A stretch of DNA of 64,000 nt from the NCBI GenBank assembly GCA_009103225.1, contig RHPI01001037.1:1264588-1328587 (forward strand), in the 5' to 3' direction. The notes beneath the pieces are model-generated. The model did not search any database. It was not told the DNA's origin and was given only the letters and a program-made list of their open reading frames with translations. Made by a program: the position numbers and the translations under genes. This document shows, piece after piece, positions 32,301 through 44,005 of this stretch (positions are counted from its first letter, which is position 1; each line of letters begins with the position of its first letter). Source of the DNA: Chlorokybus atmophyticus. Its lineage: Eukaryota > Streptophyta > Chlorokybophyceae > Chlorokybales > Chlorokybaceae.

Positions 32301-35234
32301 ATGAACCCAATCATTATGAGAATGTACCTTCTGCCTCTATGACTAGGCTGCTGCATGAAACCTGTTGGACTTGTACGCGCAAGAAACTAGAGCATAAGCA
32401 AGCTGCACTCGAGGCTAAGCGGTGGTATGGCAAGCTTATCCTGATTACCACGCAAGATTTGTGTTAACTGAGCCAGTCAAACGCTGCCTTCATGGGCAAA
32501 TGGCAGTACCCCGTATGCGCACTTACCCCCACCCCACCCCCAAACATCCCAAAGCCACAAAGGCAAACACACAAACAAACAAAGAGCGCGACTGAAGAAG
32601 CACTCCCTTGCAAGCGAACAGGGCCATGTCTTATACAAAAACACCCCGCAAAAGCAGAGCTCAACAGAAAACCACGCAATGTCAAAAGCACGGCTCACCG
32701 CTTCACCTCTCCTTGAACGCTGACAGCAATCTCCTCGGCAGTTCTTTCCACCAGCACAAAGCCGTACGCGGCAGCAGCGGAGACCAGCGCTGCCTCATCA
32801 GGCGACTCACTTTGATACACTGGAATGCTGTCAGGCGCACTTTTGCGCTCATCTATCGTGGGCATCACAGTGTTGCACAGAGCCAGCACAAGAAAGAAGT
32901 CGGTAATGGTGGCGTTGCCATACGCAAGAGCATCCTTCAAGTGCGCATCTGTTGTTGTAGTAGACACAGGATTCCAATCAACACCTGTGTTGTATTCCAA
33001 CAATCAGAGTTGGAGCATGCGTCTCTGACTTTGTGTATATGCTTAGCGTTGTCGCACCATTAGATGGCGATGAAGGGGGTGAGAGACCTGGTGAAAGACC
33101 ATTCACATCGTCAATCCCAAGCTCGGCAGCGCCGTAGCAAGTGCCATTGATGCTGCAAGCGCGGAATACCATCTTGTTCTGAGTAATGGTTCCTGTTTTG
33201 TCCGAGAAGACATACTCGATCTGCCCTAGGTCCTCGTTGATGTTGAGTGCCCTCGCGCGCATGTGCGTATTGCCTTCAGGGTCGTACATGGCGCGGTCGC
33301 GTTGCATCAGCCATGCTTGCCCAATCCTCACCACCTCCATTGATATGTACAAAGCGATAGGCACCATGATCTGAAGTAGGATAATCAGTGCAGTCAAGTC
33401 CAGCAATGCTTCCCCAGCCACACCCTTGTACTTGTAGGTTGGGCCTAAGTACGCCAGTTTATCGTTCTCACCACCTGCATAGAATGCAGCTGTGCCAATG
33501 GTACCTGCAAGCAAACAGTACAGACTGCAGGTTAAGGGTGCCTCAAAGCTACGTCCCTGTGCATATACACAACTGCGTGTTGCATTTTACCTGTCAGGCA
33601 CATGGCAAGGAGGATAGCGACAAGCCACAACATCTCCCTGTTCATCTGCCGTTCAAGCTTGCTCCTTTTGCTTTTGGCTCCAGTGTTGTTCAACAAGGCT
33701 TTCGTTTCATGCCCACCGTAGATGACAACCCCAACAACCCACTGCGTGTTGCGCACAGCGCAGCCCCGCAGAAGAAGGTTGGACATACTGATGGGTACTT
33801 TGGGAATGGGTGCATCCACATTGGCATTGCTCAGCGTCATGTGACCACTGAACTCGTATATACTTCGAGTTGGGTGCTCGCACTCTATTACAGCATGTAC
33901 AGCCTCGCCACCTGCCTGCCAATAAGCTGATGAGTGCACAGTAGCTGAAGAAATCCATCGGGCACAGCCAATGTTTGCAAACATGAGCACTACTCGCAGA
34001 ATGGAGATGCTAAGCCGCAGGGCAATGCAAGAACTTAGCAGACGCCAAGTCACGCATGGCCAACCCTACCTTGGCAACGCCCACCGCCCTTCTGACCTTC
34101 AATGCACTCTCCCCATCCAGATTAGCTGTCTCAACAAAACAGGAACCGTCTGGGTTTGAAGTTGCTAGAACCAGCAGGTCCGCAGGCACCTGGTCATTGC
34201 AGACGAGCCGGACCTAAACCACGAGCACAACATTAGCTGTTGAGACATGGCGTGCACCTCTGAATAGGCGCTGTGTGGACACAGGTCATCAACGCGTACT
34301 CAATCACTGTGACGTCCATGTTAGGTTTGAAATGAACCAATTCAAACCAACACAGCAAAGTTAACTTGCTTCCATCGCTTGTTGCACAAGCACCTGGTGT
34401 CCAGGTTGCAAGTCTCGCCAACGAAGACGGCGGTACTCATCAGTGTCAGCAAGAACGGAGCACACGCTGTTGTTGACTCGCTTGTCGGATTGGCTCCGCC
34501 TCCAATCTTCCGCCGCATCTTTGATGGCTGTCACGATGAGCACAGCACTGAGGGGCACTATTGACAGTCCTCTGCCGAACACTGCAAACAGCGGGATCTG
34601 ATCGACCACGCTGAGAACCAAGAAGTAAATGTAGGCCAGACGATGGAACTGCTCGAACAGGTTGCGGGGAATGAAGGTCAATATGTTGTACTTTGTTGTA
34701 TGAATCTGCATCAAATAATAACGTCAATGTAAGCAAGTAATGTCTGCCAAGCACAATGCATCAAGCAAGTTGGTATGTGGGCTGTCTGTGCAGACATACT
34801 GTGTTGCAACCGGCACGATACACGAACGCGGACCACTTGCCTGCAAGCAAGTTTATTGTACACATGCATGTGTCACACGGAGTCATACAAAAATGTTCAC
34901 AAACAAGTAGATGGCTGTCAACATAAAGTGTATAGCTTGCATGTATGCACGGACTGATGGCGGCAGCATGTAGAGCATTCTTGCGCGTGTGCCAGCTCAC
35001 CTTATTGCCCTTAAGGCCCTTGTTGGCAGGGATGTCGTTGACGTGGATAAGCCTGTGGGTTGGGGTTGCGGCGGTAGCGGCAGCAGCATGGCGCTCGTAG
35101 CTGCTGCGTCGTCTGCTTCCCCAGCAGTCATGCAGCCACGCCCGCATTGGCAAGGCGGAGGCACCAGCAGGAGTTGGTGAAAGGAGAGGACCCCTCAGGT
35201 CCCACCTGCTACCTGCCTGGCTATAGATTCCCAT
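29371..35234 (-). CDS. P4-type ATPase (phospholipid flippase)
   Basis: Fourteen minus-strand exons encode 1183 residues: 35001-35234, 34394-34705, 34070-34213, 33591-33915, 33058-33504, 32699-32984, 32043-32206, 31571-31839, 31066-31471, 30874-30982, 30639-30749, 30156-30425, 29801-29992, 29371-29653. Family features in order: [33 protein letters not shown], the actuator motif NLDGES (DGET is usual), [11 protein letters not shown] of TM4, the phosphorylated Asp in SDKTGT (about residue 440), [56 protein letters not shown] and the C-terminal membrane block. P4-ATPases move aminophospholipids to the cytosolic leaflet of Golgi, endosome and plasma membranes, usually with a CDC50 partner. Length is typical (about 1150-1200). 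The N gap falls in an intron. One intron (GC-AG, donor at 32042) is non-canonical. Confidence 0.96.
30477..30560. other. assembly gap in a C-rich intron segment
   Basis: Forty-nine N (30497-30545) are flanked on both sides by C-rich sequence (CCCCCCCGCCCCCCTCCGCCCC and CCCCTCCCGCGCGCG, plus strand). It lies inside the P4-ATPase intron between exons 30639-30749 and 30156-30425, so it does not affect the coding model. Confidence 0.95.
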
Positions 35235-35887
35235 GCTAAGTTCACCTGTTTCTCAACACTACCTCTTGAGGCTGAGACCATGACTGTCAACCACCCAACA
35301 ACAACACCATCAGCTTGTGACAGTACAGAAACACTTGACCTACCTACTCTACACGTTGAAATATCAACCCTGTTGCCCATCAAATCGGCAGCAGCAATCG
35401 ATAACCACGCAGCAGCATTGCAGCGAGCAACCGGTTCAGAGCTGCTCCACACAGCTCATTATGGGCGTGCTTGCACTGCAGCTGTCCCTCAATGCAGCAA
35501 TCCTCCAGGGCTAAGCAACAAGCACCTCCTCTAATCAGCGTACCTACCTCCGCCGCCAACACCGCCGCCCTGCCACTCCCCCGCCTAACGCCCGGCCATG
35601 CGCTGCGTGGCTGCCAAGTGCCAGCTGGCAGTGGCTGGCTTGACCCTAACAGCAGCAGCTCGGCTGGCACAGCGTTGGCGGCGACGGTGGCGGCGAGTTT
35701 GTTGTGGTAGTGGGTGTGCGTCGTGGTGTTTGTGGTCTTCGTCGTTGTTCGTCGTGGCGGTGGTCGCCGTGGATGATGGCGGCTGTTTTGTCAATGTGAG
35801 GAGCGGACGGAGGAGCGAAGGTTGTTGCTCAGAACCTGCTGCTTGGCCCCTGTGTCTGCTGCTGTCTGGTAGGCTGCTGTTCACAAT
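35235..35887. promoter_or_regulatory. shared P4-ATPase/RhoGAP upstream region
   Basis: This 653-bp region separates two divergent start codons. Open frames here on both strands (for example from 35585 or 35598) show no domain. No TATA motif stands out. I read it as the two 5' UTRs and a shared promoter. Confidence 0.5.
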
Positions 35888-38279
35888 ATGGCGGAGGCGG
35901 ATTGGACTGGGAAGACCAAGGCCACGCTGGCGATGAGCAGTGAGTGTTGTATACTGTGTCTGTGTGCGCATGCTTCGTGCTGCGTTGTTGCCAGCAAGCT
36001 CACAGTGACAGTGCAGTACACGCCAGCAGCTGTTATGGTAGCAGCTTTGAGTTAGACAGTTGCTGTTCAAGCCGTTTATAACTAGCTGCTGCACATTGCC
36101 AGTTGCAATTGCCGTTGCCAATCGCATCTGTTGTATCGGCCAATGACACGGTAATTAGCTGTCATTGGTTCTTCTGCGGCGCACCACGCGTCCTGAGCAG
36201 CAATCCATGTGAGCATTGCATGCAGATAGTTAGCTAGTCAACTTGCGACAATTGCTTTTGATAAGCAGTGACCACGTGCATTTGAAGCTGGTAATTCAAT
36301 TCAGGGCTGACAATGCAGTATGCCCTAGCCAGGGAACCCAGCTATGAGCATAACATGGTCGATCCTGTGCATGTGCAAGGTCTAGTTGTACTTGGTTCTT
36401 GAACAACTGGGATTCGACTTTGTGCATGGTGATTGCTGAAGCTATCTGTGACATGATGTCGTCTTGTGACATGCATGTCATTTACAGCTTTGTGAGGTTT
36501 GCTGAAAAGGCTCGCATGTGCAGAGTTGAAGCTGTTCGCAGCTACCAAGAATGCGGGCACGTCAGTCGCAGGGGCCTTCGGCTCGGCCAAGGAGAAATGG
36601 TTTCAGTACAAGCCCGAGTTGTCATCAAAATTTGGGGCGGTTGTCGACAAAGCTGTTGAGTCCAGCAAAAAGGCAGCCGAAAGTGTGAAGCAGACAAGTG
36701 AGCAGGTGCGCATTGCGTTGATGTTGAGCATGGATTAATGCTTGCCTCCCTGCATGCCTCAGGTCACAAAAAGAGCTGCTTTGCACTGTGCAATCGTAGA
36801 AAGTCTAAGCAGCAGGTCTGAACTATACAAAACCAAGTAATGTTCATTCTGTCGATTCAGGGTTTATGTGGTGATGCAAGTGACATTGTGCACACATTTG
36901 TTCTTAGACATTTGCATGATAGGTGCGGCAATCGCAAGTAGCCCAGAAGTTGACGAAAAATGTCAGTGAGGTGAGCAAACGGGTTGCAGACGCTTACGAA
37001 GGCTCCTCATTTCAACGAGCAACAGAGCAGCTGTCTACAGCTAGCCGGCAAGCGTTCGAACGGCTTGAGCTTGGAAGGAAGGTCAGACAGTCTTTAGTGT
37101 TACTGTCGGTGCGTTGCAGTTGACTTGATTATCGTTGCTAACTGCTGTTTATTGTGCTTGTCAGAACTCAAAATACCCCGGTAAGTGTTCCTAATGAGTG
37201 ACTTGATGACAGGCGTGTCTTCTGTGCTTACGTTGGGTAAACAAAGGTCAACGTGCTGATAGATGATCGCCTGATTGCAGTTGTGGGGCTTCCTCTGGAT
37301 TCAACAACTGTTGCAAGAGACCCTGTGTACAAAAAGGTGCCGCGCGTTGTCATTAGTGCCATCGACTTCATTCAGGCAAACGGTATGTGCCTGACGTCTC
37401 ATGCATCATACAGTCACATATGCAGCAATTGATTATGGAACACTACGCTCAGTTTGCTTGAGACAACATGGAATACACACAGTCTATTGCAGCTGTTGAT
37501 TGCTTACTGACCTTGCTTGACTTTGTTGATGTTTCACAGGCCTGGACACTGAAGGCCTATTTCGTGAAGAGGCGAGCACTTCAGCTGTCGACTTTCTGAT
37601 GACCCAAATGCAGCAAGGTTGGTCAACTGCCTTTAACCTGGGAGGCTATGTTGCTTTATTTTTGCATTCTATGTCACATATTGACTACGCAATAAATGCA
37701 GATCCATCTGCTGCGATACCGGAAGGAACCGATGTCCATACGGTTGCAAGCTTCCTGAAGTTCTACTTGCATAACCTTCCGGAGCCTCTGCTAACATTCA
37801 AGTTGTACGCAACTGTGGTCAATGCTGGAGCTGAGAGCTCCCCAGAAGAGATCACTGAATTGCTCACAATGCTGCCAGCATCAAACCGCGCAACGCTTGA
37901 ACAGCTCTCCTCCCTCCTTAGCCAAATCAACAAGAAGTCAGCCATCAACAAGGTATGTGCCATAGGAAGTGCCCCAGATTGTATCAATGGCTTACACAAC
38001 AACATCAACAACGATTGTTTGTAGATGAATGCTGAGAACTTGGGGCGGGTGCTGGCGCCAACACTTCTGTGGCCCAAAGCAAAGACCCCGACAGTGCGGA
38101 GTCCGGGACGGAACACATCGTCTCTGGACGGCGATGATGAGCAGCTGCTGCCTGCATCCGACGGCGTTGACATGTTTGCGGCCCTGGCGGAGGTGCGCAA
38201 CATTGCCAACGTGGTGCAGTACATCATCGAGCACCATGATGTGCTCTTTGCGGACGCTGCACATGACACCTGGCAGTGA
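35888..38279 (+). CDS. RhoGAP domain protein
   Basis: Seven exons, 35888-35939, 36524-36705, 36923-37081, 37247-37382, 37540-37617, 37702-37952 and 38025-38279, encode 370 residues. The N-terminal half is a helical, Lys/Ala-rich region. The RhoGAP domain covers about 130-360: VPRVVISAIDFIQANGLDTE, GLFREEAS with the arginine finger near residue 185, VASFLKFYLHNLPEPLL, and NAENLGRVLAPTLLWP. RhoGAPs switch off Rho/Rac (ROP) GTPases. The usual Gly after the arginine finger (FR..G) is Ala here. No CRIB or PH domain is visible, unlike land-plant RopGAPs. A 16-nt segment at 37165-37180 has splice-like borders but would break the frame and was left out. Confidence 0.9.
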
Positions 38280-40035
38280 GCTTTGGCATCACCCAATAGC
38301 ACAGTTCACATTGCCAACTGCAAGACGCGTGCACTGCCATCAGACATGTCTAGATGTGACCTAATGAACTGATGTTGTACCGTGTACACACTGTGATTGT
38401 GAGCATATTACCAGGGGTGGTACTGCCCACGTTACTGCAGTCAAACTGCAGTGCTTACTTCAATGCTTGAGCACCTGCCCACAGGACTGTATGTGGTTGT
38501 TCAACTGTATGAGAAGAAATGTGTGAGTGCCTCGTAGACACTACGTCTGCATGACAAAAGATTGGTAACAGGACCTTGCCAGGTAGTCCTGCGTGTTGTT
38601 AAGTAGCCGTTTCATGAAACGAACTGTTGTTGTTGATGAGTACCAGGTGCCTTTAATAGCGGATGACATGGGGCACGCCCCAGTTACAGGGCAGTGCGCT
38701 TGGTGTTGATATGTGCGTGCACGTGTGTGCTGCCATGATAAGTGCAAAAAGTCTAGTCGTGCTGTGCACAAAAATGCAAAGGGCAGCTGTGTTGCCAAGC
38801 TCGCGAGTTGATACATCAAGTGGAGCATGCTGCCTGTTTTGGACACGAGTGTACCGAACATCCAAAGGTGATCTTGGATGACTATGGTATACCCTATGCA
38901 TTGCATGCACTAACGTAATTGTGCTTGTCACTGAGGAGCAAACCCTACCGTTGGTGCTGCTTGCTGATGTTGCAATTGTATACGGTTGTATGCTTTAGCT
39001 TGAGTCATATCAGTGTTGTTGCATATGCGTGCTACTTGATAGGGAAGCAACTGACGCCATGCAAGACCAGAGTATAGATCCTCCTTGCATCTTTTGTACA
39101 ATTATAAGATGTCAGAAGCTGGACGTCGAGGGCCAAGTTTGTATCTAGGCTTCGGTCATGCGTCGTGCATGCAAGTTCTGCTGAAGCCTGGACCTGACCT
39201 CTTCTTGCTCTCCCTGCGCTTGACAGGTTGTTGTTCGTGTTGCTGTTGGTCACGACGCCTGCTGCTTGCTCCTGATGCTGCTTGAGGTTGTAGTCCTAGC
39301 CTTGTAGTTCTAGCTGTTGAGTCAACTCGGCCTTGGCCCCCTTGCAAACTTGGTCCGTCTCTCGGCTGCTGTGCTTGTTTGCTTGCACATTGCTTGCACA
39401 CTACCTACTGTGGCCCCTTGGGAAACCCTTGAGTTTGCTTTACCGCAACTCTACTGTGGCTTGTGTAATGGTGCCGGCGAGCAGAAAAAACCCACACCCA
39501 ACCACAGTCGACACTACACAAGGACGCATAGTGTTGTTTTGTCTTTCTTTTTCAATAATACACAGTGTACATAGGTTTACTCAATGAAGCGGCTAGTTGC
39601 ACTTTTTGAAGCAACCAGCCAAGCACATCACAATCAGCATCTGACTCTGGCAGCATGCACTCTGTAATTGTGTGGCATTACAGCGTAATGCCACACAATT
39701 GCCACTCACTAGATTTTGCGCAAGACTTTGCGCAACAAGCACTATATGACAAATTAAGCTCACAACATGCACCATACTATTCAGGCTGCTTTCAGCTACT
39801 TCCGTCTCAGTAACTTCCATGTAGTCCACACATTACACTTGATGGCTCAATCGCAACATCGCCACCTGCCGCTACATCACGCCATACTGTACTGTACATG
39901 CACTCCATAACTATAACACACCCAGACGCCAACCTAATCAGCATCCGCTACATTTTAACACGGCAAAATTCAACCGGCACTGTACCTGCAGCAGTATACT
40001 CAGATACAGGGTGAGTACAGCTGATGACAAGAGGG
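38280..40035. other. convergent spacer between RhoGAP and SDR
   Basis: No gene was recognised. It holds a perfect 15-bp hairpin (39666-39700). The remaining open frames are short and without domains. Confidence 0.55.
39666..39700. repeat. perfect 15-bp hairpin
   Basis: AATTGTGTGGCATTA (39666-39680) and TAATGCCACACAATT (39686-39700) are exact reverse complements around the loop CAGCG. It lies in the middle of a convergent spacer, about 340 bp beyond the SDR stop on the other strand. The arm sequence differs from the hairpin after the CHD gene. Confidence 0.9.
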
Positions 40036-41822
40036 TCAAAACTTCTCGCAGTATGGCCGCAAGTCCAATTCTTGTGTCCAAGCACTGCGAAGCCCAATAA
40101 CGTTTTCAGTACGATGCACACAATCAACGCATAAACACAACACAACACAACAGATTGAAACACAGTGTACTGCAATGCCTGGAATAACCAACCTTTTGTC
40201 CTGCGTGTGCAGTTTCCAGTACTCCTCCGCGATGGCTTCCGGCGACAACATCGTGCTGACGTCTCTGTCGGGCATCATCGCGCGGGCCCGGGGCGTGGAG
40301 ATCATCCCGTCAATTATGGCATGCACAACGTGGATACCCTGGCAGAGAGGCAAGCACAGCACGCACGCGAAGATCAGTCCAGCATGTTCAATGCACATGC
40401 GACGTACTACTGTTCTGCAGGTGTCTGCATTTGCATGTGCATGCTTGTGACTGTTTCTCTTCGTGTTCGCGCTCGAGTGTCTGTGCGTGAGTGCGTGCGT
40501 GTATACCTGTGGTCCATACTCGCGGGCAAGACATTGCGCCAGGGCACGAGTGCCGAACTTTGGGACAGCTGCAGAAAGGAGTCACGTCAGATCCCACAAG
40601 TAACAAGTCAACATGCATGAAGTCAAGGCAAAACTGCAATCACAACCATGCCTACTCACCCAGTGTTGAAAAGCCGGCAGATCCGCGGATGGCCGCCGTG
40701 GCACCGGTGAAGATGATCGTCCCTTTCTTGCGCGCGACCATGCCAGGTAGTACCAGCTGGCATGCATGAAACGCTCCCAGCGTCTGGCGTGTACCCAACA
40801 TTACACAACAACAACAACCAGGTGGGATGTACGTGCGTGTACGTGCATACACCATTGTACCTGTGACTTCCAGGACGCCTCAAAGTCGTTGACGCTTACC
40901 GACGTGAACGCAGGAGGCGGATACGGAAACTTGCCACTGGCATTGAACACCTATATTACGATGTTCATCAACAACAACATCCACACACGAGCAGTCACAT
41001 CGACACACAGTCCCATGACATGCAAGGGCAAGCACACATCACAGAATGCAGCATTGAGACAGATGTTGCTTACACACAACCATGCAACCAGTTGCGCATG
41101 CGCGTGCGCGTGATACCAGCACGTCGATCGGTCCAAGCTTCTCCTCGGCTCTCGTGAACGCGGCCTCGAGGGCGGGCCGGTCGCTGACGTCCGCGGGGAG
41201 GGAGAGGGCGCGGCCGCCGTCGGACTCGATCGAGAGGGCGAGCTCCTGGTGGACAAAGCAAAACCGTGTCACAGTAGAGTCACACATGCACGTTGTATGG
41301 GATTGGGGCACGCCAAAGCATGCAACAGAGCTGCTAGCATTGTCATCGACGAAGTACGAAGGACAGCAAAATTGACACGGTGAGCTTGCATGCGCACATG
41401 CACGCATGCTAGATAAACAAGTGACGGAAACAACAGCACAAAACATGCAGACGTGACAACGTGACACAGATCAACTTGAAGAGAAACAGACAAATCTCCA
41501 ACCAGGCAAGGACGAGTGTACCCTGCGACGAAGCATGCAAGCAACCAACTAAGCAACTACTACTTGAACAAAACAAGCAAGCAAGCCATTGCTACAAAAT
41601 GCGAGCAAGTAATCACCGAAGCAAACCAGAAACTAACCACCAATGCACGCACAGAAGTCCCTTCACCTGCAGGTGGCTTTCTGTTCGGCTTACGACCCCA
41701 ACGCCATACCCTCCGGCGGCAAATCGCCGTGCCGCTGCCGCGCCGAGACCCGGCCCGGACCCGACCACCACGCAGGAGAGGCTGCCCACGCCCGACGCCG
41801 CCACCGCCACCGCCGCCGCCAT
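40036..41822 (-). CDS. SDR-family oxidoreductase lacking the catalytic Tyr
   Basis: Seven minus-strand exons, 41667-41822, 41117-41245, 40861-40950, 40660-40783, 40507-40568, 40193-40338 and 40036-40084, give 251 residues. The N-terminal nucleotide-binding motif is VVVGSGPGLGAAAARRFA, followed by ADVSD, FNASG (NAG-like), GTIIFTGATAA and KFGTRALAQCLAREYGP. The C-terminal AWTQELDLRPYCEKF resembles a group of bacterial SDRs ending in SAWTHELDLRPW.E.F. In the active-site motif YxxxK, the Lys is present (AVPK) but the Tyr position is Leu; relatives known to me also lack this Tyr. The substrate is unknown. No targeting signal is evident. It is divergent from VPS29, with 307 bp between start codons. 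Confidence 0.88.
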
Positions 41823-42129
41823 GGTCACCGACCACGACAACAACACCGCTAACAAAACGCCTTACAAACGCCTGGCATTGCAGAGTGGCTTGCTGGGAGA
41901 AAGCTTGAGCCTGGGCGGGGGCGGCGGTGGGGGCAGGGAGCGTGTCGTTGAGCTTGTCGCTGTGCTAGTCGTTGGTGTGCTTGACTTGTTGCTAGCCTTG
42001 CAGTTTGAGCTTCGAGCTTGAGCTTGAGCTGCAGCTGCATCTTTGAGCTTCAGCTTGGTGGTTGCTAGCTACTTGTTTTTGTTCAGTGCAGCGCAAAGGG
42101 GTGGCATCTGGTGGTGAGCAGTCCCCAAC
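41823..42129. promoter_or_regulatory. shared SDR/VPS29 promoter
   Basis: The 307 bp between divergent ATGs must serve both genes. It holds a run of AGCTTGAGCT-like units at about 42000-42055 (TTTGAGCTTC.AGCTTGAGCTTGAGCT). No TATA box was identified. Confidence 0.5.
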
Positions 42130-44005
42130 ATGGTGGTAAGCAGCAACATAGATAGCTGCGTGAATGATAATATGTGACACGCGGTAATCATGACGATGCA
42201 TGAGACACACATGCTTGCCGTTGTGGTTGAGAGGCAACGACGGATAAGCGGCACTGTCCATGCAAGCTGAAGCTCAGAAAGCAATGATGATGATGAATGT
42301 GAATTATACTCAAGCTGTTAGGCCTCTTGTCTATAATTCACTTCAGAAAAAGTGTGCTGCATCTGTGTGTTTGATATTACAGATACTCTTATGCTTAAGG
42401 CCGCGTGTGTATGTGCTGTTTTGCATGAACAGCTGTATACTCTGCACTGGCGGGCATCACGTGGTCTAAAGGTACCAAAGGTAATACATATGTCTTTGTG
42501 TATGCGTCACAGCTGGTGCTGGCGCTGGGGGACTTGCACATACCGCACAGGACAACCGACCTGCCACCAAAGTTCAAACAGCTGCTGGTATTAGCATAGT
42601 GAGGACTTGCATACTGAGCAATGTTAGCTGATGCAATGGTATAGACGTTTGATCCAATCGCAGGTGCCTGGAAAGATACAGCACATACTATGCACAGGGA
42701 ACTTGTGCGTGAAAGAGGTGAGCGTGCTTGTGCGTTGTGACACGCATGTGTGCATGCTACAGTTGTTGATATGATTGTTGGTTCAGCGTTAGCAACTGTG
42801 CCCAGTCGCATACTGTAGTCCCTGCAATCTTGTTTGAATGTGAGCGGAACTGTGCTTGTGTTGCATGCTACAGTAAAGTGTGCTAGGTGTTTGCATCAGG
42901 AGACAGCTAACATGACCTCGATTTTGATTGGGTTCGTGCTGATGTTCTCAGCTTTGCTTTGTTTCATTGGCGACAGATGTACGACTATCTGAAAGGCATT
43001 TGCGGCGATGTGTGCATAGCAAAAGGCGACTTTGATCAGGTACCATGAAGCCAACAACCCAACTGATGTGCGTATACTAGCCACATACGTCTTCAGAGCT
43101 TGGTTACAGACTTCATAGGCATACTGTGCGATTACAATTACAGCAGTGTGTGTGTCTCCAGAGCAACGCGTATCCAGAGCAGAAGGTCCTCACCATTGGG
43201 CAGTTCAGAATAGGCGTGTGCCACGGCCACCAGGCAAGTGACAATATCACTCACTGTCCACACACATTATCTGTATTTTGTCAAACACACACACAGAGCC
43301 AGATGCATGCTTCCTGTTGGGGACACCAGGTGATTCCATGGGGCGATGTGGAGTCCTTGGCCATGGTCGCGCGGCAAATGGACGTGGACATATTGATCAC
43401 GGGACATACGCACGCCTTCACAGCAGTAAGGCTTTTGAATATTTCTCACCTGTTTGATCTGCAATTGCTAGGCAATATACAGGCATAGCATACACATGCA
43501 TACCATGCACAGCACTCTGTGATGCAATTGCTGCAATTCATGTGCAGTACAAGTATGAGGACCGCTTTCTCATCAATCCCGGCTCTGCTACCGGCGCTTA
43601 CAGCTCTATGACAGAGTGAGTGTGCATGCAGCGGTGTTGGTTTCATTGCAACACTATTCACAGTGTTGACAAGCCGTGTGGTTGATTGGTCGACAGAGAT
43701 GTGAAGCCCAGCTTTGTGCTGATGGACGTCGACGGGTTGCGCGCGACGGTGTACGTGTACGAGCTCGTCAATGGAGACGTGAAGGTATTGCTCAACACGC
43801 TATCTTGCGTGTATCATGGTCATTGTTACCAGCGCCAAACATGATCTTGCGCAAGGCAGTTAGACGAAATTTTTTATCACACTGATTGTTGTGTACTTCA
43901 TTGCACGCTGCAGTTACTTGTTTTGTAGTGTTGCTGATGAACTCCGCCTTCGTGCAGGTTGATAAGATTGAGTTTGCAAAGCCAGCCGCAGCTCCGGCTT
44001 CGTGA
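42130..44005 (+). CDS. VPS29: retromer subunit VPS29
   Basis: Nine exons give 189 residues: 42130-42135, 42513-42587, 42664-42717, 42977-43039, 43162-43233, 43330-43425, 43548-43615, 43697-43784 and 43958-44005. The sequence matches VPS29 throughout: [106 protein letters not shown] and [14 protein letters not shown]29 has a metallophosphoesterase fold and scaffolds the retromer trimer (VPS35-VPS26-VPS29) that recycles cargo from endosomes. The first coding exon is only ATG-GTG before a GTAAGC donor, and it restores the exact family start. The intron after 43233 begins GC. Confidence 0.96.

Noticed and set aside
37165-37180. 16-nt microexon in the RhoGAP gene
   Set aside because: It has splice-like borders, but inclusion would put the next exon out of frame; skipping it gives perfect phase.
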